Assembly: GCA_964472035.1 (NCBI GenBank)
Contig: CAYYIT010000049.1
Coordinates: 1 to 18,507, forward strand
DNA: 18,507 bases
Origin: UBA3855 sp964472035
Lineage (GTDB): Bacteria; Bacillota; Clostridia; Oscillospirales; Ruminococcaceae
Direction of reading: 5' to 3'
Shown in pieces: positions 1 to 7,027 of the stretch; positions within the stretch are counted from its first letter, which is position 1; each line of letters starts with the position of its first letter. The notes beneath the pieces are model-generated. The model was not told the DNA's origin and did no database searches. It saw only the letters and a list, made by a program, of their open reading frames with translations. The position numbers and the translations under genes were made by a program.

Positions 1-337
1 GTGCTGCCGCACCCCGACCCCGCCCTGGGGGCTTTGCTTCGCTCGCCCCCAGACCGCGCGGAGCCCGCGCTGCCGTTACGCGTGGGGGAGCTTCTCTCAT
101 AAAATACTTTTCTTCTCGCGACGATAGTTTGCAAGAGAATGAAGCCGGCTCAGCCGGCGGTCTCTGAAGAAATACCAGCTTTGCGCCGCTTGCCGCAAGG
201 CAAAGGCGCATGCGGTCAGGCGTTCCAGTGAGAACCCCTCTTAAGAAACCCTGGCTGCGCGGGCTCCGCGCGGGGAGGTACGGAGGGGCAGCGCCCCTCC
301 GGAAACAAGGGGGGCATACGGGGGCTTTGCCCCCGTC
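1..337. repeat. Repeat-rich region 3' of the S41 protease gene
   Basis: No gene is supported here. Reading away from the protease stop codon (leftwards) there is a terminator, a 65-bp double-palindrome module (272-336), a segment with the GCATGCGG and TCCAGTGAGAACCCC core (about 171-273), a GAAGCCGGC/GCCGGCGG hairpin followed by TCTC (138-164), an AT-richer stretch (about 95-137) and a GC-rich module at 1-55. Positions 1-55 are identical to 1680-1734, and the match may extend beyond the window edge. All parts recur in other intergenic regions of the window, so this is a mosaic of dispersed modules rather than a broken gene. Confidence 0.85.
272..336 (-). repeat. Double-palindrome module, copy 1
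   Basis: A 65-bp unit made of two hairpins: ACGGGGGC-aaa-GCCCCCGT, then GGAGGGGC-gct-GCCCCTCC, joined by a TATGCCCCC(C)TTGTTTCC linker and ending in GTACCTCCCC, as read on the minus strand. Other copies lie at 6603-6666, 14956-15019 and 18391-18454, with a partial one at 14153-14182. This copy sits directly downstream of the protease terminator. Confidence 0.85.
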
Positions 338-369
338 AAAAAAAGCCCCCTCCCCTTCAGGGGAGGGGG
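338..369 (-). terminator. Intrinsic terminator of the S41 protease gene
   Basis: On the minus strand a 10-bp stem CCCCCTCCCC / GGGGAGGGGG with a TGAA tetraloop is followed by C and seven T. It starts about 30 nt after the stop codon. The stem is also a version of the CCCCTCCCC hairpin seen in most repeat clusters here, so a repeat module appears to be acting as the terminator. Confidence 0.8.
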
Positions 370-399
370 TTGGGGGTAGGGCAAGCGGGGCATTGCGGG

Positions 400-1578
400 T
401 TATTGCAGGAGCGCGATCGCTGCGGCGAGCTGGGGGTCGGTGGAGGGGTCGGGTTCGCCGATCACGGTGTCCTCCCCTGCGGCAACCTCCACGTCGGGCG
501 TCAGTCCCACGCCCTGATAGCACTCCGAACGCACCGTCTGGTAGGTCGCTACCGTCAGCGTCAGGCCGCCGCCGTCCTCGAGCTGCACGGTCGTCTGCAT
601 CACGCCCTTGCCATAGGTCGTCTCGCCGACCAGCTGTGCCTTCTCAAAATCACGCAGCGACGCCGAAAACAGCTCTGCCGCACTCGCGGAGTTCTCATTC
701 ACCAGCACTGCCATCGGCAGCATCAGCTCCTCCGCATCGGAATGCACCACGTTCTCGGTCGTGCCGTCCTGATAGGTCGCTGTCGCGATCACGCCCTCCG
801 GCAGAAGCGGATCAAGCATCTGCTCCAGCGCGTCCAGCAGTCCGCCGCCGTTGTCGCGGACGTCAAAAATGATCGATTCTGCACCGTTTGCCAGCAGATG
901 CTCCATCAACTTCTCGTACTGCTCCACGGTGTTCTCACGGAAATTCGTGATGCGGATGTAGCCGATATTCCCCTCGAGCAGCTCGCCCGTCACGGTGATG
1001 AGGTCGAAGGTGCGGCGCGTGATGGTGTAGTCGCGGTCGGTTCCGCCGCGGCGGACGGTAATGGTGACGTCCGTTCCCTCGTCGCCCTTGATATTGTCGA
1101 TGGCGGTCTCGAAGCCGAGTGCAGCGACGTCCTCGCCCTCGACGGCAACAATGAGGTCATCGGGGAGGAGTCCGGCCTCCTGCGCGGGGGAATTCTCCTG
1201 CACCTCGACAAGGAGGATGTAGCCGTCCTCATTCATGGTAGCGGTCACGCCGATGCCGACGGTCTGGCCGGCGCCGCGTTCGAGGAGGGCTTCGTATTCC
1301 TCGGCGGTGAGGTAGCTGGAGTAGGGGTCATCGAGGCCTGCGACGTAGCCCTTGAGCATGCCGTTCATGAGGGCTTCCTCGTCGAGGTCGGTGTAATAAT
1401 TGTCGCGGACATAGGTGTCGAGCGCTTCGAGACGCTCGTATTTCTGGGCTTTCTCCTTGACGGCCTGCACCTGGGAATTGAAGCGCTGCAGGGAGAAGAA
1501 GGAGGTCATGATGAAGGTGATGGCGGCGACCAGAGCAGCGATGCTGATGGCGAGGCCGAGGCTGATTTTCTTATTCAT
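400..1578 (-). CDS. ctpB: S41 carboxyl-terminal processing protease (CtpB-like, membrane-anchored)
   Basis: A 392-residue periplasmic-type serine protease of the CtpA/CtpB (Tsp) family, which cuts substrates from the C-terminus outside the membrane. Residues 5-29 form one membrane anchor. A PDZ domain covers about 100-180. The S41 core follows, with substrate-binding FDVRDNGGG (238-246), the nucleophile region NENSASAAE and TYGKG. Ser299, Lys324 and Gln328 have the 25- and 4-residue spacing of the CtpB Ser-Lys-Gln triad, so the enzyme should be active. AGAGGTG lies just before the ATG. It is the last gene on the strand after ftsE-ftsX-M23 peptidase, as ctpB lies near ftsEX in Bacillus, but a 519-bp repeat-filled gap separates it from the peptidase gene and I found no convincing promoter there. 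In Bacillus CtpB acts in sporulation signalling; that role is not shown here. Confidence 0.92.
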   Translation of the reverse strand: MNKKISLGLAISIAALVAAITFIMTSFFSLQRFNSQVQAVKEKAQKYERLEALDTYVRDNYYTDLDEEALMNGMLKGYVAGLDDPYSSYLTAEEYEALLERGAGQTVGIGVTATMNEDGYILLVEVQENSPAQEAGLLPDDLIVAVEGEDVAALGFETAIDNIKGDEGTDVTITVRRGGTDRDYTITRRTFDLITVTGELLEGNIGYIRITNFRENTVEQYEKLMEHLLANGAESIIFDVRDNGGGLLDALEQMLDPLLPEGVIATATYQDGTTENVVHSDAEELMLPMAVLVNENSASAAELFSASLRDFEKAQLVGETTYGKGVMQTTVQLEDGGGLTLTVATYQTVRSECYQGVGLTPDVEVAAGEDTVIGEPDPSTDPQLAAAIALLQ

Positions 1579-2003
1579 GTGACACCTCTGAAGTGAAAGA
1601 TTGTGCTGATTTTGGGATAAGTATGCGGAAACTGCCCTCCCCCTAACCCCCTCCCAGAGGGAGGGGGGATAGAGTCGGGGTGCTGCCGCACCCCGACCCC
1701 GCCCTGGGGGCTTTGCTTCGCTCGCCCCCAGACCCGCTCCATCCTTCTAAGTTTCGCGTTTCCGCTTGGGCGCAGCCCAAAGGAAACAACTTGCCAGCGC
1801 GGGCTCCGCGCTGGGGACATTCGCTGCGCTCTGTCCTAAACTCAAGTCCTGTAAGAAGGCCAATGGCTCCCCCGAAGGGGGAGCTGGCACGCCGCAGGCG
1901 TGACTGAGGGGGCAAAACCAAAGACCAGCATCACTGTGCTGTGCGCAGCACAGCCGATGCGGACAGTTTGCGGATGCCGAGGGGTGAAGGGGCGAAGCCC
2001 CTT
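1579..2003. repeat. Repeat mosaic between the S41 and M23 peptidase genes
   Basis: No coding region is supported. Recognisable parts are AAACTGCCC followed by the CCCCCTCCC/GGGAGGGGG hairpin (1629-1667), the 55-bp element identical to 1-55 (1680-1734), a GCGCGGGCTCCGCGC hairpin with a CATTCGCTGCGCTCTG tail (1797-1840), a GGCTCCCCC/GGGGGAGCT palindrome (1864-1887) and a GTGCTG(T)GCGCAGCAC palindrome (about 1936-1953). The last resembles a copy near 15031-15047. The gap separates ctpB from its probable functional partners. Confidence 0.8.
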
Positions 2004-2039
2004 CTAAAATTCCCCCCTCCCCTTTTTAAGGGGAGGGGG
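2004..2039 (-). terminator. Possible terminator of the ftsEX-M23 operon
   Basis: On the minus strand a 12-bp stem CCCCCTCCCCTT / AAGGGGAGGGGG is followed by GGAATTTTAG, a short and imperfect U-tract. It lies about 60 nt after the M23 stop codon. Between them is a perfect 11-bp palindrome GATACGGAGGC/GCCTCCGTATC (2075-2099) that overlaps the stop codon but has no U-tract. Either hairpin could end or stabilise the transcript. Confidence 0.5.
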
Positions 2040-2097
2040 TTAGGGGCACCCGAAGGGCGTGCGTTAGCTGTGGGGATACGGAGGCGCCGCCTCCGTA

Positions 2098-3489
2098 TCA
2101 ATAATTCAAGTAATCGCCCGGGTTCACAGCGGTGCCGTTCTTCCGGATCTCAAAATGCAGATGATAGCCCGTCGAGTATCCCGTGCAGCCGACGATGCCA
2201 AGGGCCTGTCCCTTGCCGACATATTCGCCGACCGATACATAAACCGACTCCATGTGCGCGTACATCGTCGAGAATGTTCCGTCATCGTGCATCAGCAGCA
2301 CATAGTTGCCGTAGCCGTTGCCGCAGCAGTTTCCGCTCTTCGGGTAATTGTGCGAACAGCCCGTGTTCACACCGATGACCGTGCCGGCACGGGATGCAAC
2401 AACCGTCGCACCTGCGTTGTTGGCAATGTCATAGCCCTTGTGCAGTCTGCCCCAGCGATAACCGTAGTAGCTCGATATGTAATAATGTCCCGGACAGGGC
2501 CAGCCGAAGGAATCACCGCTGTAGGACGGGGTCTCCTCCACTGTGCCGGAGTCGCCGCTGTCAGAGCTGCCGCCGCCGGAGGAATTGTCCTGATTCTGCT
2601 GCGCCTGTTCTTCCTGACGCTTCTGTTCTTCCTCTTCCTTGCGCTTCTGCTCTTCCTCTGCCTTCCTGCGCGCTTCTTCCTCCGCACGCTCAATGGCTGC
2701 CTGGATCTCGGCTTCGTCCGCTTCGAGCTGGGCGTTCTCTGCCTCCAGCTCCTCGATGGTCTTTTCCTTCGCAGCCTGCTCGTTTTCCAGACGCTGCTGC
2801 TCCGCTACGGACTCCTGGAAGGTCGCCTGCAGATCTTCCATGGAAACCTCCATCTCCGCACGCTTGGCATCGGCCTCGGCCTTTGCCGTCTCCAGCTCCG
2901 CCTTCTGGGTCTCAAGCGTTGCAAGGTTCGTGTTGTACGCCTCCAGCTCCGCCTTGAGCTCGTTGACCAGCTCGTCATCGTGACGGGCTACGCACGAGAT
3001 CATCTCGTACTTCGACAGCAGATCGTAGAAATCCGTCGCGCCCACCAGTGCCGATGCCAGGCTGTTGTTGCCGTTGACATACATCGCACGCAGACGCAGC
3101 TTGAACTGCTCCAGACCGTCCTCGATGTCCAGCTTCTGCTGGGCGATCGTGACCTCGAGGTCCGCGATCGCAATGTCGAGGTTGTAGATCTCTTCCTTGA
3201 TCGTTTCCAGCTCGGTATCGAGGATGAGCATGTTTTCCTGCAGGGTGTCGATCTTCAGCTGCAGGGCTGCCTGATATTCCTCCTGCTCCTTCTGATCGGC
3301 CGCAAATCCGGCAAGCTCCTGCTCGTACTGCTCGATGAGCTTGTTGTTTTCTTCACGCTGGGCTTCCAGCTCCGCAATGGTCGTATCCGCGTTGATGGAG
3401 GGCATCTCGTAGCTTCTGGATGCCGCCATGCCGACGAAGATACTCAGGGCGATGCAGACCGCCGCTGCTTTCATTCCGATTCTGTTCAT
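2098..3489 (-). CDS. Secreted coiled-coil M23 metallopeptidase (EnvC-like, FtsEX partner)
   Basis: A 463-residue cell-wall endopeptidase. The chosen ATG gives a signal sequence (residues 6-24, MKAAAVCIALSIFVG then MAAS); a longer in-frame start at 3588 would run back into ftsX and is rejected. Residues 35-300 are long coiled coil, very rich in Glu, Lys, Ala and Gln, interrupted around 135-165. A Gly/Ser linker (303-325) leads to the M23 (LytM) domain (328-463). HKGYD (His350, Asp354), His411, His443 and His445 (HLHFE) supply the zinc and catalytic residues, so it is not a degenerate activator. It starts 34 nt after the ftsX stop. In EnvC and similar proteins the coiled coil docks on FtsX, and ATP use by FtsE opens the hydrolase; gene order supports that role here. 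The catalytic domain has five cysteines (332, 378, 388, 389, 435), unusual enough to suggest disulfides. Confidence 0.88.
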   Translation of the reverse strand: MNRIGMKAAAVCIALSIFVGMAASRSYEMPSINADTTIAELEAQREENNKLIEQYEQELAGFAADQKEQEEYQAALQLKIDTLQENMLILDTELETIKEEIYNLDIAIADLEVTIAQQKLDIEDGLEQFKLRLRAMYVNGNNSLASALVGATDFYDLLSKYEMISCVARHDDELVNELKAELEAYNTNLATLETQKAELETAKAEADAKRAEMEVSMEDLQATFQESVAEQQRLENEQAAKEKTIEELEAENAQLEADEAEIQAAIERAEEEARRKAEEEQKRKEEEEQKRQEEQAQQNQDNSSGGGSSDSGDSGTVEETPSYSGDSFGWPCPGHYYISSYYGYRWGRLHKGYDIANNAGATVVASRAGTVIGVNTGCSHNYPKSGNCCGNGYGNYVLLMHDDGTFSTMYAHMESVYVSVGEYVGKGQALGIVGCTGYSTGYHLHFEIRKNGTAVNPGDYLNY

Positions 3490-3523
3490 AACAAATTTCC
3501 GCTGATGCGGAACATCACCGCCT

Positions 3524-4429
3524 TTATACGTTAATATGCTTGCGTGTGCAGACCACGCTTCCGATGGCACCGATGAGCGCGCCGCCAAGCAGGTAGGCTA
3601 CGGACACCGGCAGGTAGATCTCGCTGAACTGAATGATGCTGCCCATGCCGATGATATTGAGCAGGTAGACCTGCTCCTGCAGGATCTGCACCAGCGCATC
3701 GTACACGAGCCATGTGATGACCAGCGCACCGCAGCCGGCAAAGAAGCCGGTGATCATGCCCTCCACGAAGAACGGCAGGCGGATGAAGGCGTTGGTCGCG
3801 CCGACATACTTCATGATCTGGATCTCCTCACGGCGCGCAAAGACGCTGGCCTTGGTCGTGTTGGAGATGATGACCATGGATACCACGACCATCGCGAGGA
3901 TGATCGCACCCATGACCCAAGTCAGGATCTGGCGCAGCTGCGTCAGGATGTTGATGAAATCGTAGGGCGCGCGGATGGAGTACACATGTTCCAGACGCTC
4001 GAGCTGATCCATCGTGCGGTCGGTCTGGTCGATGTCCGCCACCTTCAGGCGGTAGGCATCCGGCAGGGGGTTGTCGTCGCCGAGGGACTCGAACAGCACG
4101 TCATATTCGGCCATGCTGGCCTTGAGGGATTCGTAGGCCTCCTCCTTCGAATAGAAGACGACCTCGACAATATTGTCCATTTCGCGCAGCTGGTTGCCGA
4201 TGACCTCAAGCTGGGCGTCGGTGGTATCGTCATTGAAGTAGACGATGATCTCGTTCTTGGTCTCCATACCGCCGATGATCCGGTTGACGTTGTAGTACGC
4301 CAGAATGGAAATGCCCACCAGCAGCAGGGATACGAGCAGCACGCAGAAGGAAGCAAACGCCATCATACGGTTCTTCCAGACATTGTCCACGCCCTGGTCG
4401 ATCAGGTATTTCACACCACTAAGCTTCAT
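3524..4429 (-). CDS. ftsX: Cell division protein FtsX
   Basis: A 301-residue membrane subunit of the FtsEX ABC-type complex, which passes ATP-driven conformational change across the membrane to a peptidoglycan hydrolase. A short cytoplasmic N-terminus is followed by TM1 (about 25-46), a large extracellular domain (about 50-165) that would contact the hydrolase, TM2 (168-190), the conserved cytoplasmic segment FARREEIQIMKYVGATNAF (197-215), TM3 (about 219-245) and TM4 (272-294). Length and order are typical for the family. AGGAGG (4435-4440) lies inside the end of ftsE, and the two genes overlap by 11 bp, implying coupled translation in the usual equimolar complex. The M23 peptidase gene follows after 34 bp. 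Confidence 0.95.
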   Translation of the reverse strand: MKLSGVKYLIDQGVDNVWKNRMMAFASFCVLLVSLLLVGISILAYYNVNRIIGGMETKNEIIVYFNDDTTDAQLEVIGNQLREMDNIVEVVFYSKEEAYESLKASMAEYDVLFESLGDDNPLPDAYRLKVADIDQTDRTMDQLERLEHVYSIRAPYDFINILTQLRQILTWVMGAIILAMVVVSMVIISNTTKASVFARREEIQIMKYVGATNAFIRLPFFVEGMITGFFAGCGALVITWLVYDALVQILQEQVYLLNIIGMGSIIQFSEIYLPVSVAYLLGGALIGAIGSVVCTRKHINV

Positions 4430-5102
4430 TGGAACCTCCTATGATCTCGTCGAACACGACCTGACCCTGCGTGATATTGATGATACGTCCGCCGAAATGC
4501 CGGACGAGGTCATGCTCATGGGTGACCATGAGGATGGTCGTGCCGCACTCATTGATGCCCTTGAGCAGCTCTACGATCTCGTAGGACAGCTCGGGGTCGA
4601 TATTGCCGGTCGGCTCGTCGGCAATGATGAGCTTGGGGTCATTGACGAGGGCTCTTGCGATCGCAACGCGCTGCTTTTCGCCGCCGGACAGCTCATCGGG
4701 GTAGGAGTTCGCCTTGGACTGCAGACCCACGAGGCTGATCACATACGGCACGCGCTTGCGGATGTATTTTCTCGGAGCGTCGATCACGCGCAGCACGAAC
4801 GCGACGTTCTCGTACACGGTCATGGACGGGATCAGACGGAAGTCCTGGAACACGAAGCCGATGGTACGGCGAAGCTCCGGGATCTTGCGGCGCTTGAGGG
4901 TATTGAGGTTGTAGCCGTTGACGATGACCTCGCCCGACGTTGCGTCAAGCTCCTTGAGGATCAGCTTGATCATGGTACTTTTACCGGCGCCGGAGGATCC
5001 CACGACGAAGGCAAAGTCGCCGTCGTTGATCGTGAGGCTGACATCATTCAGCGCATCCACGCCGCTGGAATAGGTGACGGAAACATTTTTCAGTTCCACC
5101 AT
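4419..5102 (-). CDS. ftsE: Cell division ATP-binding protein FtsE
   Basis: A 227-residue ABC ATPase that powers FtsX at the divisome. It has all canonical motifs: Walker A GSSGAGKST (35-43), Q-loop Gln86, signature LSGGEKQ (138-144), Walker B LIIADEP (158-164) with Glu163, and H-loop His195. The C-terminus overlaps ftsX. The start ATG is preceded by AAAGGAA at 11-nt spacing, a moderate site. Only about 30 nt separate the start codon from a strong hairpin terminator upstream, leaving no room for an ordinary promoter after it, so expression may depend on read-through from the regulator gene or on an unseen promoter further up. Confidence 0.96.
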   Translation of the reverse strand: MVELKNVSVTYSSGVDALNDVSLTINDGDFAFVVGSSGAGKSTMIKLILKELDATSGEVIVNGYNLNTLKRRKIPELRRTIGFVFQDFRLIPSMTVYENVAFVLRVIDAPRKYIRKRVPYVISLVGLQSKANSYPDELSGGEKQRVAIARALVNDPKLIIADEPTGNIDPELSYEIVELLKGINECGTTILMVTHEHDLVRHFGGRIINITQGQVVFDEIIGGSNEA

Positions 5103-5130
5103 TACAATGCACGTTCCTTTCTTTTTCTGG

Positions 5131-5170
5131 CAAAAAAACGCTGCCGATACATGGGGGTATCAGGCAGCGT
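5131..5170 (-). terminator. Strong hairpin terminator/attenuator between the regulator gene and ftsE
   Basis: On the minus strand ACGCTGCC-(T)-GATAC pairs with GTATC-GGCAGCGT: 13 bp with one bulged base and a 6-nt loop, followed by seven T (5132-5138). It is about 50 nt after the regulator stop codon and about 30 nt before the ftsE start codon. It could simply end the regulator transcript, or meter transcription into ftsEX. Confidence 0.85.
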
Positions 5171-5219
5171 CATGGATTTCTTGTTCCGCAAAGCGGCACA
5201 CGCCGTTCCCAGTCGGAAA

Positions 5220-6305
5220 TCAGAATTTCACAGGATTTGCCTGAAGATATTTTTTCACCATAAGTGCAATCTTAAAGATAATTGCGTGATCGAATTCTCT
5301 CAGATCAAGACCTGTCAGCTTCTTGATTTTCTCCAATCTATAAACGAGTGTGTTACGGTGTACGAAGAGCTTTCTGGAAGTTTCGGAAACGTTCAGATTG
5401 TTCTCGAAGAACCGCTGGATGGTAAACAGCGTTTCGTGGTCGAGGGATTCAATGCTTCCGCGCTTGAATACCTCATGCAGGAAGGTTTCGCAGAGGGTGG
5501 TCGGCAGATGATAGATCAGGCGGGCAATGCCGAGATTATCGTAGCTGACGATGACCTTATCCGTGTCGAAGACCTTGCCGACTTCCAGTGCCATCTGTGC
5601 TTCCTTGAAGGAACGCGCCAGGTCCTTGACGCTGGTCACAGAGGTACCGATGCCCACATTCACGCGGGTATAGAACTCACTGCTGAGCGTGTCCACGATG
5701 GAGCGTGCGAGCTTTTCGAGGTCACGCGCATCCACGGAGCTTTTGATCTCCTTGACGAGGACGATATCGCTCTCGGTGATGTTGAAGACGAAGTCCTTGT
5801 TCTTATCGGGGAACAGGTTCTGGATGACGTCATACGCAGAGATGTCGTTGGAGGACACGATGCGGATGAGCAGCACCACGCGGCTGATCTCTGCACTGAA
5901 GTGCAGCTCTCTCGCCTTGATGACGATATCGCCGGGAAGGACGTTATCCAGCACAACGTTCTTGATGAAGTTGTTGCGGTCGTACTTTTCGTCGTAATAC
6001 TGCTTGATATTGGAAAGGGTAATTGCCAGGATATTGGCGTACTTGGTAGCGGTTTCGTCCGTACCGGAAACGAACACAGCGTAATCGGGCTTGGAATGCA
6101 CACCGAACGGCTTATATGTATAGCCATCGCGGATGAAGATATCGTGCGAATCGGTGAGGTCGAGAGAAACGAACTCATTGGTGGTGCCGATTTTGGTCAG
6201 GTCGCTGCATGCGATGATGGTTGCGTTCTCATCCACGACGCCGATGGTAGCGTCCATGGTATCGCGCATCTGATGAACCAGTCCCTGAAACAGTCTGTTG
6301 GACAT
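5220..6305 (-). CDS. CdaR/PucR-family transcriptional regulator
   Basis: A 361-residue regulator. Residues 1-105 look like the sensory domain of the sugar-diacid regulator type (IGVVDENATIIACSD at 21-35). Residues about 135-255 resemble the GGDEF-like middle domain of this family, including VNVGIG and FKEAQMALEVG. Residues 295-352 form the PucR-type C-terminal helix-turn-helix (NNLNVSETSRKLFVHRNTL and YRLEKIKKLTGLDLREFDHA). GGAAGG-type Shine-Dalgarno bases 7-10 nt upstream fix the start at 6305; in-frame ATGs at 6356 and 6338 lack one. No enzyme or transporter gene is adjacent, so the ligand cannot be guessed, and the diacid specificity of the name is not implied. It lies just upstream of ftsEX across a terminator. 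Family assignment is firm, target genes unknown. Confidence 0.87.
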   Translation of the reverse strand: MSNRLFQGLVHQMRDTMDATIGVVDENATIIACSDLTKIGTTNEFVSLDLTDSHDIFIRDGYTYKPFGVHSKPDYAVFVSGTDETATKYANILAITLSNIKQYYDEKYDRNNFIKNVVLDNVLPGDIVIKARELHFSAEISRVVLLIRIVSSNDISAYDVIQNLFPDKNKDFVFNITESDIVLVKEIKSSVDARDLEKLARSIVDTLSSEFYTRVNVGIGTSVTSVKDLARSFKEAQMALEVGKVFDTDKVIVSYDNLGIARLIYHLPTTLCETFLHEVFKRGSIESLDHETLFTIQRFFENNLNVSETSRKLFVHRNTLVYRLEKIKKLTGLDLREFDHAIIFKIALMVKKYLQANPVKF

Positions 6306-6368
6306 AGTCAAACTTCCTTCCGTATTTATTTTTACCATACACTCGTTATTTCGCAATTCTACTAACTA

Positions 6369-6409
6369 TTACAGATTGTAACATATAGCTATGAACGCTG
6401 TATGAACAT
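6369..6409 (-). promoter_or_regulatory. Possible promoter and operator of the CdaR-type gene
   Basis: On the minus strand TACAAT (6375-6380) is a reasonable -10 box, but no good -35 is found at 16-18 nt spacing, as expected if an activator is needed. A perfect palindrome TTACA-gat-TGTAA (6369-6381) overlaps the -10 box and could bind a regulator. Confidence 0.35.
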
Positions 6410-6499
6410 TTCGTTAATTTTCTTTGATTTATCGTGAAAACAGCGAAAAATTTTCCTCAGATTTGGTAAATCATCACAAAATGGGGTGGTGAATTGTAA

Positions 6500-7026
6500 C
6501 CGTTTGGTAACCGCTGGGGGTGGGGTGCGGTGGAAACTGCCCCACAGCTAACGCACGCCCTTCGGGTGCCCAACCCCTCCCCAGAGGGGAGGGGCTTTTA
6601 AGACGGGGGCAAAGCCCCCGTATGCCCCCTTGTTTCCGGAGGGGCGCTGCCCCTCCGTACCTCCCCAGCGGTTTGGGGAGGGAGGCGGTTTTGGAGTGGT
6701 GCGGTGGAAACTGCCCTCCCCCCTGCCCCCCTCCCTAAAGGGAGGGGGGGATAGAGGAGGGTGCTGCCGCTGAACAGCCCGTCCCCTCTGTCTCACTTCG
6801 TTCGACATCTCCCCACCCCGTGGGGAGTCACCCTCCACCCGCCCTGGGACATTCGCTTCGCTCTGTCCCAGACCGCGACGATGCAAAACTCGTGAAGATG
6901 AAGCCGCCTTGTGCGGCGGTCTCGAAAGCACGCCCAGCCTTGCGCCTTTGCGCAGCATTGGCGCATGCGGTCACGCGCTCCAGTGAGAACCCCACCTAAG
7001 CATATCTTGGCTGCGCGGCCTCCGCG
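6500..7026. repeat. Repeat-rich region between argS and the CdaR-type gene
   Basis: No gene is supported in this 527-bp stretch. From the right it contains a segment abutting the argS stop codon and matching 136-273 (about 6890-7026), a CCCTGGGACATTCGCTTCG / CTGTCCCAG hairpin (6848-6875), a run ending GTGCTGCCGCTG near 6760-6770, a CCCCCTCCC/GGGAGGGGG hairpin after AAACTGCCC (6713-6750), the double-palindrome module (6603-6666) and a CCCCTCCCC/GGGAGGGG hairpin followed by CTTTTAAG (6570-6602), again after AAACTGCCC. The last hairpin is terminator-like only on the plus strand. No clear U-tract terminator for argS was found. Confidence 0.8.
6603..6666 (+). repeat. Double-palindrome module, copy 2
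   Basis: A 64-bp copy of the ACGGGGGC-aaa-GCCCCCGT plus GGAGGGGC-gct-GCCCCTCC unit, on the plus strand. It differs from the copy at 14956-15019 by few if any bases. Confidence 0.85.
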
Positions 7027-7027
7027 C
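6890..7027 (-). repeat. Composite 3'-end repeat of about 138 bp, argS copy
   Basis: It shares with 136-273, in the same order and on the same strand, the GAAGCCG...CGGCGGTCTC hairpin, a CCAGC-TTGCGCC segment, GCATGCGGTCA, TCCAGTGAGAACCCC, CTTAAG/CCTAAG, and a CTGGCTGCGCGG(g/c)CTCCGCGC hairpin. The element ends at the argS stop codon itself (TAG at 7027-7029). Confidence 0.75.

Noticed and set aside
370..1596. A 408-codon plus-strand frame opposite ctpB, and similar long frames opposite the M23, argS, murI, ddl and flotillin genes
   Set aside because: All mirror genes with clear catalytic motifs and Shine-Dalgarno sites; the antisense products are low-complexity shadows.
4305..6365. A 686-codon open frame on the plus strand spanning ftsE, the terminator and the CdaR-type gene
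   Set aside because: It is antisense to three well-supported features, has no plausible ribosome binding site, and its translation shows no family motif. Long antisense frames are expected in codon-biased DNA of this GC content.
6520..6958. Arg/Pro/Gly-rich frames in the repeat regions (also near 210-872, 1643-1921, 13899-14241 and 14798-15201)
   Set aside because: They are made by GC-rich palindromic repeats, read open on both strands, and share the same translated peptides only because the DNA modules repeat.
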